Positions 16,515 to 23,104 of a DNA stretch of 25,297 nucleotides are shown here, piece after piece; position 1 is the first letter of the stretch, and each line of letters opens with the position of its first letter. Origin of the DNA: Frankiales bacterium (GTDB taxonomy: Bacteria; Actinomycetota; Actinomycetes; Mycobacteriales; SCTD01); assembly GCA_025965755.1 (NCBI GenBank), contig JAOPWI010000307.1, positions 1 through 25,297 of the forward strand, given 5' to 3'. The notes beneath the pieces are model-generated. The model searched no databases. It saw only the letters and a program-made list of their open reading frames with translations, and had not been told where the DNA came from. The position numbers and the translations under genes are program-made.

Positions 16515-16940
16515 TCAGTGGCCCGGACAGGGGGGCGGGGAGTCCTGGTCGGTGTAGCCCTGGCTGATCTCGACGACCGTGCCGTCGGGGTCCGTGATCC
16601 AGACGGTGCGCCAGCCGGGGATGAACGTGTCGAACGACAGCGGCCCCAGGGTCACGCGCACGCCCTCGATGCCGCCCAGAACGCGGTCGATGTCGTCCAC
16701 CTGGAAGGCCAGGTGGCGCACCGTCCCCGGTACGTGCGGACCGTCGGCCACAGCCGCTGCCGCCGGCCCCTCGTCGGCCTGGAAGAGCTCGAGATAGCTG
16801 CGGTCGAGCTTGAGGAAGACGATCTGCGCGCTCCCGTCAAGGTCAACGACCCGGGCCCGCTGGTAGCCGAAGTGCCCGGTGTAGAAGCGCTCTGTCGCCA
16901 GCATGTCGCGGCAGTTCAGCGCCACGTGGGACCAGGTCAC
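16515..16940 (-). CDS. VOC-family (glyoxalase/dioxygenase fold) metalloprotein
   Basis: 141 residues with two beta-alpha-beta-beta-beta repeats. The four expected metal ligands are present: His5 (WSHVAL), Glu51 (YLELF), His76 (VRHLAF) and Glu124 (TVVEISQ). FYTGHFGYQ is the usual helix after strand 1, and DPDGTVVEI is the standard final motif. Family members include glyoxalase I, methylmalonyl-CoA epimerase and extradiol dioxygenases, so the reaction cannot be fixed. The GTG start overlaps the stop of the DJ-1/PfpI gene (GTGA). Their coupling is suggestive, since both families include enzymes acting on 2-oxoaldehydes. The C-terminus ends in a Pro/Cys tail, PPPCPGH. Confidence 0.88.
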   Translation of the reverse strand: MTWSHVALNCRDMLATERFYTGHFGYQRARVVDLDGSAQIVFLKLDRSYLELFQADEGPAAAAVADGPHVPGTVRHLAFQVDDIDRVLGGIEGVRVTLGPLSFDTFIPGWRTVWITDPDGTVVEISQGYTDQDSPPPCPGH

Positions 16941-17536
16941 CTGCCCGCCCTCTCCGCCACGAGCTTGTCGATGATGGTGCGTGCGAACAGGTGGTGGTGG
17001 CCACCGGTGCGGCCGGTGACGAGGTCGTCGTCGACGACCACGTCCTGGTCGACGTACTCCGCGCCCATGTTGCGCGCGTCACCGTGCAGGTTGTTGTGCA
17101 CGACCAGCTTGCGTCCGCGGACCAGCTCCGGCGCCGGCGCGACCAGCCACAGGCCGTGGCAGATGATGCCCTTCGTGATCCCCGGTTCGGCGAACGTGCG
17201 CACCAGGAACGCGGTGGCCGGCGGCAGGACGGTGACGTCCTCGGTCCACCGCAACCGGTCGCTGACCATGCCGCTCGGGACGATCACGGCGTCCCACGAG
17301 CGCAGCTGCTCGTCGGTCATGTCCTCGAACGACTCATCCACCCGGAAGGGCACCCGGTGCTCGTGCCCGGTGAAGATGAGGGCGTCCTGACCCCAGAGCC
17401 GGGTCAGGAAGTGCACCTGCGCGCCCTCTTCGGCGAAGCGGCGCTGGTAGTAGAAGATCTCCGGCTCGTAGAAGTCGCTCTCCATGAGCACCGCGATCTT
17501 CGCTCCTGCGAGGGCGGTTCCGGCGGCCACGGTCAC
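16937..17536 (-). CDS. DJ-1/PfpI-family protein
   Basis: 199 residues from the GTG at 17536, which overlaps the TGA of the GMC oxidoreductase gene. The class I glutamine-amidotransferase-like fold is shown by GAKIAVLMESDFYEPE at the start (with the acidic residues that sit near the active Cys in DJ-1/PfpI), VIVPSG (85-90) and the nucleophile elbow GIICHGLW with Cys126-His127. Known relatives act as proteases, deglycases, glyoxalase III or chaperones. I cannot choose among these. The stop overlaps the start of the VOC gene. A longer frame beginning 11 codons upstream runs through the GMC coding region and is less likely. Confidence 0.85.
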   Translation of the reverse strand: MTVAAGTALAGAKIAVLMESDFYEPEIFYYQRRFAEEGAQVHFLTRLWGQDALIFTGHEHRVPFRVDESFEDMTDEQLRSWDAVIVPSGMVSDRLRWTEDVTVLPPATAFLVRTFAEPGITKGIICHGLWLVAPAPELVRGRKLVVHNNLHGDARNMGAEYVDQDVVVDDDLVTGRTGGHHHLFARTIIDKLVAERAGR

Positions 17537-19122
17537 GACCCCAGGTCCTGCAGGACCCACTCCGCACAACGTTCAGCGATCATGAGGATCGCCGCGTGGC
17601 AGTTGCCGGACGGCACTGCCGGCATCACGCTGGCGTCCGCCACCCGCAGCCCCGTCACGCCGTGGACCCGCAGCCTGGGGTCGACGACGGCGAGGTCGTC
17701 GATGCCCATGCGGCAGGAGCCGGCCTGGTGGTGGTAGCTGTCGGACGTGCCGCGCACGAAGGCGACGAGCTGCTCCGGCGTGGACACCTCCGGGCCGGGC
17801 ATCAGCTCCTGCTTCACCCAGGGCGAGAACGCCAGGGTGCCGAACAGGTCGCGGGCAATCTGCACGCCCTGGACCATGCGCTCGAGGTCCGCCCGGTCGC
17901 CGAGGTAGTTGGGATGAACCAGGGGCTTGGCCAGCGGGTCGGCGCTGGCCAGCCGGACCCAGCCGCGCGAGGTGGGGCGCACGACGCCGGGCAGGATGCT
18001 CACCGCGTTGGGATGGCCTCGGCCCACGATGATGTCGAAGGGCACGTGCACGAAGGCGATCTGGATGTCCGGCGCCAGCAGTCCGGGCTGCGAGTGCAGG
18101 AAGAGCGCCGCCTCGGAGAGGTTCTGCGTGGGCGGCGGGACCGGCTGCGACGCCTCCTGGATGACGCCCGTCAGCACGTGGTTGTGGAAGTTCTCGCCCA
18201 CCCCCGGCAGAGCCTGCAGGACCGCGATGCCGTGCTCGCCCAGCAGCGACGGGTTGCCGAGCCCCGACAGCTGCAGGAGCTTCGGCGACTCGATCGCGCC
18301 GCACGTGACGATGACCTCGTGACGGGCGCGCACCTGGTGCCGGCCGGGCTCGGCGACCTCGGCGGCCACCGAGCGCCCCGGCGTCTGCGGTTCCGGCGGC
18401 GCGGAGGAGAGGTACTCCACGCCGACGCAGCGGGTCCCCTCGAACAGGAGCCGGGTCGCCTGGGCGCTGGTCCGGAGCGTGACGTTGCGTCGGTCGAGGA
18501 CGGGCTCCAGGTAGGCGGTGAACGCGCTGTCGCGCCGGCCGTTCTTGACGTTGATGTGGTGCCAGCCGGTCCCCACCATCTGTCCGGAGTTGAAGTCCGC
18601 CAGCCGGGCGTGCCCGAGCTCGACAGCCGCCTCGATGAAGGCCGCAGAGGTCGGGTTCGGGTCGTGCAGGCCCGCATTGCTGACCGTCTGCGCGCCATCC
18701 CGACCGGCCGTCGGGTTGGTGTCGTCCTCCTGGCGCTCCACGCGCTGGAAGTAGGGCACGCACTCCTCGTACGACCACCCGGCGGCGCCGTGGTACGCCC
18801 AGTTGTCGAAGTCCGAGGCATGGCCCCGAATGTGCATCATGATGTAGAGGTTGCTGCTGCCGCCGGGTGCCTTGCCACGCGGCTCGTAGCTCGCCCGGCC
18901 GTTCAGCCCGGGCTGCGGCACGCTGCTGTAGCCCCAGTCGATCTCCGACCCGAGCAGCGTGAACCACAGCGGGGCGATGTCGACGTTCTCCGGCAGGTGC
19001 GCGTGGCCCGCCTCCAGGACCAGCACCTCCACCGCCGGGTCGTCGCTCAGCCGCCGGACCAGCGCGCAGCCGGCGGCCCCCGCCCCCACCACGACGACGT
19101 CGTACTCCTCGTCCTTGCTCAT
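17533..19122 (-). CDS. GMC-family FAD-dependent oxidoreductase
   Basis: 529 residues. FAD-binding motif VVVGAGAAGCAL (10-21), GMC signature 1 with GKAPGGSSNLYIMMHIRGH (83-101), signature 2 GAIESPKLLQLSGLG, and the C-terminal catalytic region: YHHQAGSCRMG (His near 461) and SGNCHAAILMIAER (His near 508). Choline-dehydrogenase-like members usually have Asn at the second catalytic position, so the His/His pair resembles glucose oxidase and aryl-alcohol oxidase. It probably oxidises an alcohol or sugar hydroxyl to the carbonyl. There is no signal peptide, so it acts in the cytoplasm. The ATG follows a strong GGGGAGGA site. The stop overlaps the next gene start. Confidence 0.93.
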   Translation of the reverse strand: MSKDEEYDVVVVGAGAAGCALVRRLSDDPAVEVLVLEAGHAHLPENVDIAPLWFTLLGSEIDWGYSSVPQPGLNGRASYEPRGKAPGGSSNLYIMMHIRGHASDFDNWAYHGAAGWSYEECVPYFQRVERQEDDTNPTAGRDGAQTVSNAGLHDPNPTSAAFIEAAVELGHARLADFNSGQMVGTGWHHINVKNGRRDSAFTAYLEPVLDRRNVTLRTSAQATRLLFEGTRCVGVEYLSSAPPEPQTPGRSVAAEVAEPGRHQVRARHEVIVTCGAIESPKLLQLSGLGNPSLLGEHGIAVLQALPGVGENFHNHVLTGVIQEASQPVPPPTQNLSEAALFLHSQPGLLAPDIQIAFVHVPFDIIVGRGHPNAVSILPGVVRPTSRGWVRLASADPLAKPLVHPNYLGDRADLERMVQGVQIARDLFGTLAFSPWVKQELMPGPEVSTPEQLVAFVRGTSDSYHHQAGSCRMGIDDLAVVDPRLRVHGVTGLRVADASVMPAVPSGNCHAAILMIAERCAEWVLQDLGS

Positions 19123-19162
19123 CGCCTGTCCTCCCCCCTCGTGCGCGGACGCGCCTGGGCAG

Positions 19163-19555
19163 CTACGGAGACGCCTCGGCCAGCTGGCGGAGGAACGGCT
19201 CGAACGGCCTGCTGTCGTGGAAGTTGGCCATGTAGGCAATCTTCCCGTCGGCGAGCCGGAAGTAGTTCATGACGTCGGCTTCGATCGGCTCGCCGGCCCG
19301 GTTGGCAGCGCTGATGTGGCTGACCACGGCAACCTGCTGCCCGTCGACCAGCACCTGCCGGGGCACGTTCTGGAAGCGGCTGTAGGCCTGGCCCATCCCG
19401 GCCATCATCGGGCGGAGCCTGTCCAACCCCTCGATGTGACCGGCGAGCTGCTCATCCATGACCATGTCGTCGGTGAACAGGTCACACCAGGCGTCCCACT
19501 CGCCGGCGTTCGCGTGGTTGTAGTAGGCGTCGACGACGGCGCGGGCCCCGGTCAC
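19163..19555 (-). CDS. NTF2/SnoaL-like protein A
   Basis: 130 residues. The cone-shaped NTF2 fold is suggested by an N-terminal helix pair (VVDAYYNHANAGEWDAWCDLFTDD, core YYNHANAGEWDAW), then GHIEGLDRLRPMM and a beta sheet with EADVMNYFRLADGKIAYMANFHD. This pattern is typical of SnoaL-like enzymes, which include small cyclases, isomerases, hydrolases and non-enzymatic partners. No catalytic residues can be assigned. The GTG start overlaps the stop of NTF2-like protein B (GTGA). It is the last of three adjacent proteins of this fold, followed after 40 bp by the GMC oxidoreductase gene. Confidence 0.8.
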   Translation of the reverse strand: MTGARAVVDAYYNHANAGEWDAWCDLFTDDMVMDEQLAGHIEGLDRLRPMMAGMGQAYSRFQNVPRQVLVDGQQVAVVSHISAANRAGEPIEADVMNYFRLADGKIAYMANFHDSRPFEPFLRQLAEASP

Positions 19556-20001
19556 AGGCTGGCGCTCCCGGGCATCGGGTCCAGCCCGTCAACGACGTAC
19601 CTCGTGAGCAGCACCTGGCCGTCGGCTCCCGCCTTGACCTCCCACGTCTGCCGGGCGTCGAAGCCCAGCCAGGCGCTGGTGGGCGCAGGGGCGTCCCAGA
19701 TCCTGGCCTGCCAGTTGACGACCACCTGCACGGTCGCGGTCCCGCCCGTGATGACGGGCTCGACCTGGGTGACGGTGTGGACCTCGTCGAAGAAGCGGTG
19801 CGTGACCGCCTCGTACCACGCCCGGAATCCCTCATGGCCGACTGCGGTGGCCTCCGGAAAGACCATCTCCAGGCCGTCGTCGACCATCAGCGGCAGCACC
19901 TCGTTCAGGGGGGCGTGCACGTCCAGTGCCCTGTACCAGCCCTCGGCGAAGGCCCGGATGGACTCGGCGGTCAGCGCGCCGGTCGCGGTCGGGGCGGTCA
20001 C
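19552..20001 (-). CDS. NTF2/SnoaL-like protein B
   Basis: 149 residues from a GTG that overlaps the stop of NTF2-like protein C. Features are an N-terminal helix (ESIRAFAEGWYRALD), LPLMVDDGLEMVFPE, a GHEGFRAWYEAVTHRF helix and beta strands TVTQVEPVITGGTATVQVVVNW and RQTWEVKAGADGQVLLTRY (both quoted only in part elsewhere). This matches the SnoaL/NTF2 layout. It is distinct from its two neighbours of the same fold, so the trio looks like old divergence, not recent duplication. The activity is not known. Confidence 0.78.
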   Translation of the reverse strand: MTAPTATGALTAESIRAFAEGWYRALDVHAPLNEVLPLMVDDGLEMVFPEATAVGHEGFRAWYEAVTHRFFDEVHTVTQVEPVITGGTATVQVVVNWQARIWDAPAPTSAWLGFDARQTWEVKAGADGQVLLTRYVVDGLDPMPGSASL

Positions 20002-20342
20002 GTCAACCGGCCGGTGAAGTGGCGGGCGATCCTGCCGTCCGCCAGCACCCACACGTCGTAGACGCGCACGACGCCGTACGTCCCGGTACGGACCGTCGCC
20101 TCGAAGAAGATCGAGTCCTCGGTGGCCTGGAAGTTGTCGGTCGAGAGAAGCTCGATGCTCCCCAGATGGTCCAGGTAGCCGCGGAAGTGGTCGAGCAGCG
20201 CCTCGCGGCCCTTCTTGACGACGCCGAAGGACACGATCTCGGCATCGTCGGCGTACTGGTTGGCGACCAGGCCGTCGACGTCCTTGTCCGCCAGGTAGCG
20301 GATCTGCCTGTCGTAGAAGTCGCGGCCAGCGGGCTGCGTCAT
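19998..20342 (-). CDS. NTF2/SnoaL-like protein C
   Basis: 114 residues, the shortest of the three. FYDRQIRYLADKDVDGLV is the first helix, followed by QYADDAEIVSFG, a KGREALLDHFRGYLDHLG helix and strands ending VRVYDVWVLADGRIARHFTG. This is a standard SnoaL/NTF2-like core. The ATG start overlaps the TGA of the decarboxylase gene (ATGA), so it should be made in step with that enzyme. It may be a ketosteroid-isomerase-like or cyclase-like partner. No reaction can be assigned. Confidence 0.8.
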   Translation of the reverse strand: MTQPAGRDFYDRQIRYLADKDVDGLVANQYADDAEIVSFGVVKKGREALLDHFRGYLDHLGSIELLSTDNFQATEDSIFFEATVRTGTYGVVRVYDVWVLADGRIARHFTGRLT

Positions 20343-22072
20343 GAGCTTGCCTCTCCGGTGGATGCCGGGCGGCCGGCCGCCACGGCGTCGGTATGCCCGG
20401 GAACCTCGGATCCCAGGACCAGGTCGATGAGGAACGGGCCGTCGTGCGCGAGCATCCGCTCGATGGCTGGCCGGATCTGGTCCGGCTTCTCGACGCGCAC
20501 GGCCTGGACCCCCAGAGCCTGGGCGAGGTCGGCGAACTGGATCTCGGGACGGCCGAGGTCGAAGCAGCCGGGAAACTCGTGCTCGGGAATGCCCCGCTCC
20601 CGCCAGTACTGCTGGATATTGAGGTTGAGCAGCTGGTACCGGCTGTTGTTGCAGACGACGAACTTCGCGGCCACGCCGTAGCGGGCGGCGGTCCAGAGCG
20701 CTTGGAACGTGTACATGCTGCCGCCATCGCCGGTGAAGCCGACCACCGTGCGTTCGGGCTCGGCCATCTTGACGCCGATGGCGCCGGGAAGGCCGACTCC
20801 CAGCGAGCCACCACGCGTCTGGTAGTAGCTGCCGGGGGCTTCGGGCACCAGGTAGCGGGTCACCTCGGGCGAGGTGGTCAGGGCCTCGTCGAAGACCACC
20901 GACCCGGCTGGCAGCTGCTGCGCCAGCGCCTGCATGAACAGGCCCGCGTGCAGGGGCACCGAGTCCGCCGCCCCGTCGAGCCGGCCGGCCTCGTGCGCCG
21001 CCAACGCCGCCCGCTGCTCGGTGCGGGCCTGCAGCCGCGCCCTCGCCGCGCTCCGCTGCTCCTCCGTGAACAGGCCCCCCAAGGAGCCGGACAGCGCGGC
21101 GAGGGTGGTTTTGGGGTCAGCCACCAGGCCTAGGTCGACCGGGAAGTTCTTGGCGATCTCGTAGCCGTCGAGGTCCACGTGCACGACCCGGGCGCCCGGA
21201 GCGAACACCCCCTGCAGCAGCGGAAACACCTCGGGAAGGACGTAGGTCCCGACCACCAGGACGGCGTCCGCTGCCCGCGTCGTCTCGGCGCTGTGCTCGC
21301 CGAACATGTGGCCGAGCTGGCCGCGCCACAGCGGGTGGGTCCAGGGCATGTTCGGCTCCGAGTCATCGGCCCCCACCACGTCGGCACCGAGCAACTCCGC
21401 CAGCCGCACGAGCTCGACCTGCGCCCCCGAGACCGCCACGCCGTCGCCCACCACGATCAGCGGGCGCACGGCACCGACGAGCAGTGCGGCCGCGCGCGCC
21501 ACGAGGTCGGGCGCAGGCAGGCTGCGCGTCTCGAGCAGGGTGGACGGGACGGCGAGCTCGTCGTTCATCGCGTCGAGCACGTCCATCGGCAACGACACGA
21601 ACACCGGCCCCATGGGCGGGGTCATCGCAATCTTGACTGCCCGTCGCACGATGCGCAGCAGCGACGCGGGGTCGAGCACGCGGGTCGACCACTTGGTCAC
21701 TGGCTCCGCCATCGCCACCAGGTCCGCCGCCATTTGCGCGTCCATGGCGTCGTAGCGGATGCCGGACTCGCCGGCGATGACCACCAGCGGCGCGTGGCCG
21801 CGCTTGGACTGGTAGAGCATCCCGATTCCGTTGCCCAGACCGACACCGCTGTGCAGTTGCAGAACGGTCGGCCGCTTCGTCGCCCGCGCGTAGCCGTCGG
21901 CGATGCCGGCGGCCACGGTCTCCTGCAACGTCAGGACGTAGGTGAGCTCGGGGTACTGCTCGAGCACGTCGAGGAAGCCCTGCTCGACGGTGCCCGGGTT
22001 GCCGAACACGTGTGTGATGCCGTCGGCGAGCAGCTGCTCGACGAGCGCTTGTCGGCCGGGACGCGACGTCAT
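20339..22072 (-). CDS. Thiamine-diphosphate-dependent decarboxylase-like enzyme (benzoylformate decarboxylase/acetolactate synthase superfamily)
   Basis: 577 residues in the three-domain order PYR, central, PP. The catalytic Glu51 that activates the cofactor lies in TLQETVAAGIADGYAR, and the cofactor-binding motif is GDGGSMYTFQALW (438-450) to VCNNSRYQ (Asn465-466). His74 in LQLHSGVGLGN matches the active-site His70 of benzoylformate decarboxylase. By eye, its Ser26 is Thr28 here and the His281 position is not His, so benzoylformate itself may not be the substrate. A 2-oxoacid decarboxylase or carboligase is likely. The ATG follows GGGGAG. The gene is 25 nt after the first DJ-1/PfpI gene and overlaps the first NTF2-like gene. 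Confidence 0.88.
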   Translation of the reverse strand: MTSRPGRQALVEQLLADGITHVFGNPGTVEQGFLDVLEQYPELTYVLTLQETVAAGIADGYARATKRPTVLQLHSGVGLGNGIGMLYQSKRGHAPLVVIAGESGIRYDAMDAQMAADLVAMAEPVTKWSTRVLDPASLLRIVRRAVKIAMTPPMGPVFVSLPMDVLDAMNDELAVPSTLLETRSLPAPDLVARAAALLVGAVRPLIVVGDGVAVSGAQVELVRLAELLGADVVGADDSEPNMPWTHPLWRGQLGHMFGEHSAETTRAADAVLVVGTYVLPEVFPLLQGVFAPGARVVHVDLDGYEIAKNFPVDLGLVADPKTTLAALSGSLGGLFTEEQRSAARARLQARTEQRAALAAHEAGRLDGAADSVPLHAGLFMQALAQQLPAGSVVFDEALTTSPEVTRYLVPEAPGSYYQTRGGSLGVGLPGAIGVKMAEPERTVVGFTGDGGSMYTFQALWTAARYGVAAKFVVCNNSRYQLLNLNIQQYWRERGIPEHEFPGCFDLGRPEIQFADLAQALGVQAVRVEKPDQIRPAIERMLAHDGPFLIDLVLGSEVPGHTDAVAAGRPASTGEASS

Positions 22073-22097
22073 GTCGATCTCCCCGGAGCCGATCGGC

Positions 22098-22922
22098 CTA
22101 CCAGCCCCACCGGCGCAGGCCGTCTTCCAGAACCTGGACCATCTTCTCGCCCGTCAGGTAGGAGTCGTGTGTCGAGCGCCCCGTGACGAACGGGTAGTCG
22201 ACGATGACGGACAGCTCCTTGCCGAAGTTGCCGACGTACTGGCCGCCCGGCTGGGTGGCGTCGCGCAGGATGAACTCCAGCGGGTAGAAGGCCGTCTTGA
22301 AGTTGGCGTCGATGCCCATGACGCCCGTGCCGTCAATCCAGTCGTATTCCTTGGTGTGACCGGTGACGCGCTTGCCGGCGAGAATGCTCGTGCCGTGCTC
22401 CCACTCGCGGGCGAACGCGAGGCACGCGACGCCGTAGCACTCGGCGCCGATCAGCTTGTCCTGGCGCAGGAAACCCAGGATGAGGTCATGCACCCGGCGG
22501 TTGTTGGCCATGTCGATCATGGGACCGCTGCCCCCGACCAGCAGCAGCGCGTCATAGCTCCCAATGTCGGACTGGAAGGCGTCCAGCGCGTTGTTGTACT
22601 CCTCGAGCTCCCGCAGATAGTTCGGCGACGAGACGTAGGGCCGCAGCGGCAGGAGCTTCTCGAGGTTGAGCGGGTCGGCGAGCCGGTCCGAGGCCTCGAT
22701 CGCCCGAACGATCTCGGCCGTCTCCGGAGAGGTCACGCACTTGTTGAGCGGTGGGTCCACGAAGGTGGGATCCATACTCGGCGGCAGCGCAACCGGCTGC
22801 TTTCCCGTCGGCGTCACGAAGACGCTCTCGTAACCGGCTTTGTCGAACGCTGCGAGCGGTCCGACCAGTTCCTCGCCCCAGTATCCGTACTCGCTGAGCA
22901 CGACCAAAACTCGCTTCGTCAC
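22098..22922 (-). CDS. DJ-1/PfpI (Hsp31-like) class I glutamine-amidotransferase-fold protein
   Basis: 274 residues, the size of Hsp31-like members. It starts MTKRVLVVLSEYGYWGEEL (GTG initiation), with TPTGKQPVALPPSMDPTF, the LLVGGSGPMIDM loop (127-138) and the nucleophile region GAECYGVACLAF, where Cys162 is followed by Tyr and not the usual His. TGHTKEYDWIDG resembles the second conserved part of Hsp31-like proteins. Relatives include glyoxalase III, deglycases and chaperones. It is the first gene of the sixteen-gene minus-strand run and directly precedes the decarboxylase. The start codon is reasonable, but the ribosome site (GGGGGTG) is weak. Confidence 0.85.
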   Translation of the reverse strand: MTKRVLVVLSEYGYWGEELVGPLAAFDKAGYESVFVTPTGKQPVALPPSMDPTFVDPPLNKCVTSPETAEIVRAIEASDRLADPLNLEKLLPLRPYVSSPNYLRELEEYNNALDAFQSDIGSYDALLLVGGSGPMIDMANNRRVHDLILGFLRQDKLIGAECYGVACLAFAREWEHGTSILAGKRVTGHTKEYDWIDGTGVMGIDANFKTAFYPLEFILRDATQPGGQYVGNFGKELSVIVDYPFVTGRSTHDSYLTGEKMVQVLEDGLRRWGW

Positions 22923-22942
22923 GATCCGACACCCCCATGTCG

Positions 22943-22958
22943 TGCCCGTCTACGGGCA
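22943..22958. promoter_or_regulatory. Perfect 7+2+7 inverted repeat upstream of the long operon
   Basis: TGCCCGT-CT-ACGGGCA is a perfect inverted repeat 21-36 bp before the GTG of the first operon gene, in the 182-bp region shared with the divergent ltrA-like gene. It is also flanked by direct repeats of CATGTC (22937-22942 and 22957-22962). It could be an operator for a dimeric regulator or an RNA hairpin near the 5' end of the operon message. Confidence 0.45.
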
Positions 22959-22969
22959 TGTCCGCACGG

Positions 22970-23002
22970 TAGGACTGGACATCGATCCACGTCTCAGGTT
23001 CC
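22970..23002 (-). promoter_or_regulatory. Candidate promoter(s) of the long operon
   Basis: On the minus strand GGAACC (23002-22997) is followed after 16 bp by GTC (22980-22978), a spacing reminiscent of ECF-sigma promoters. TACCGT (22972-22967) lies just downstream and could be a conventional -10 box, but it has no good -35. Either would start transcription upstream of the 7+2+7 inverted repeat. This is a weak, sequence-only call. Confidence 0.25.
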
Positions 23003-23104
23003 ACGCGATTGCCTTGCCGGCTGGGGCATTTGCCGGACGCGAACCTGCGGACAGGCGACGATCGGACCTGCGCCGGGGGGCGCATCGGGGGGAGGGCGAG
23101 CGAC

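Noticed and set aside
20002..20814. Extension of the NTF2-like protein B frame upstream
   Set aside because: It overlaps NTF2-like protein C and the ThDP enzyme in a different frame with no homologous motif.
23009..23104. N-terminal extension of the LtrA-like protein
   Set aside because: The added 32 residues are not membrane-like or conserved-looking, and a GGGGGGAGGG ribosome site directly precedes the ATG at 23105.
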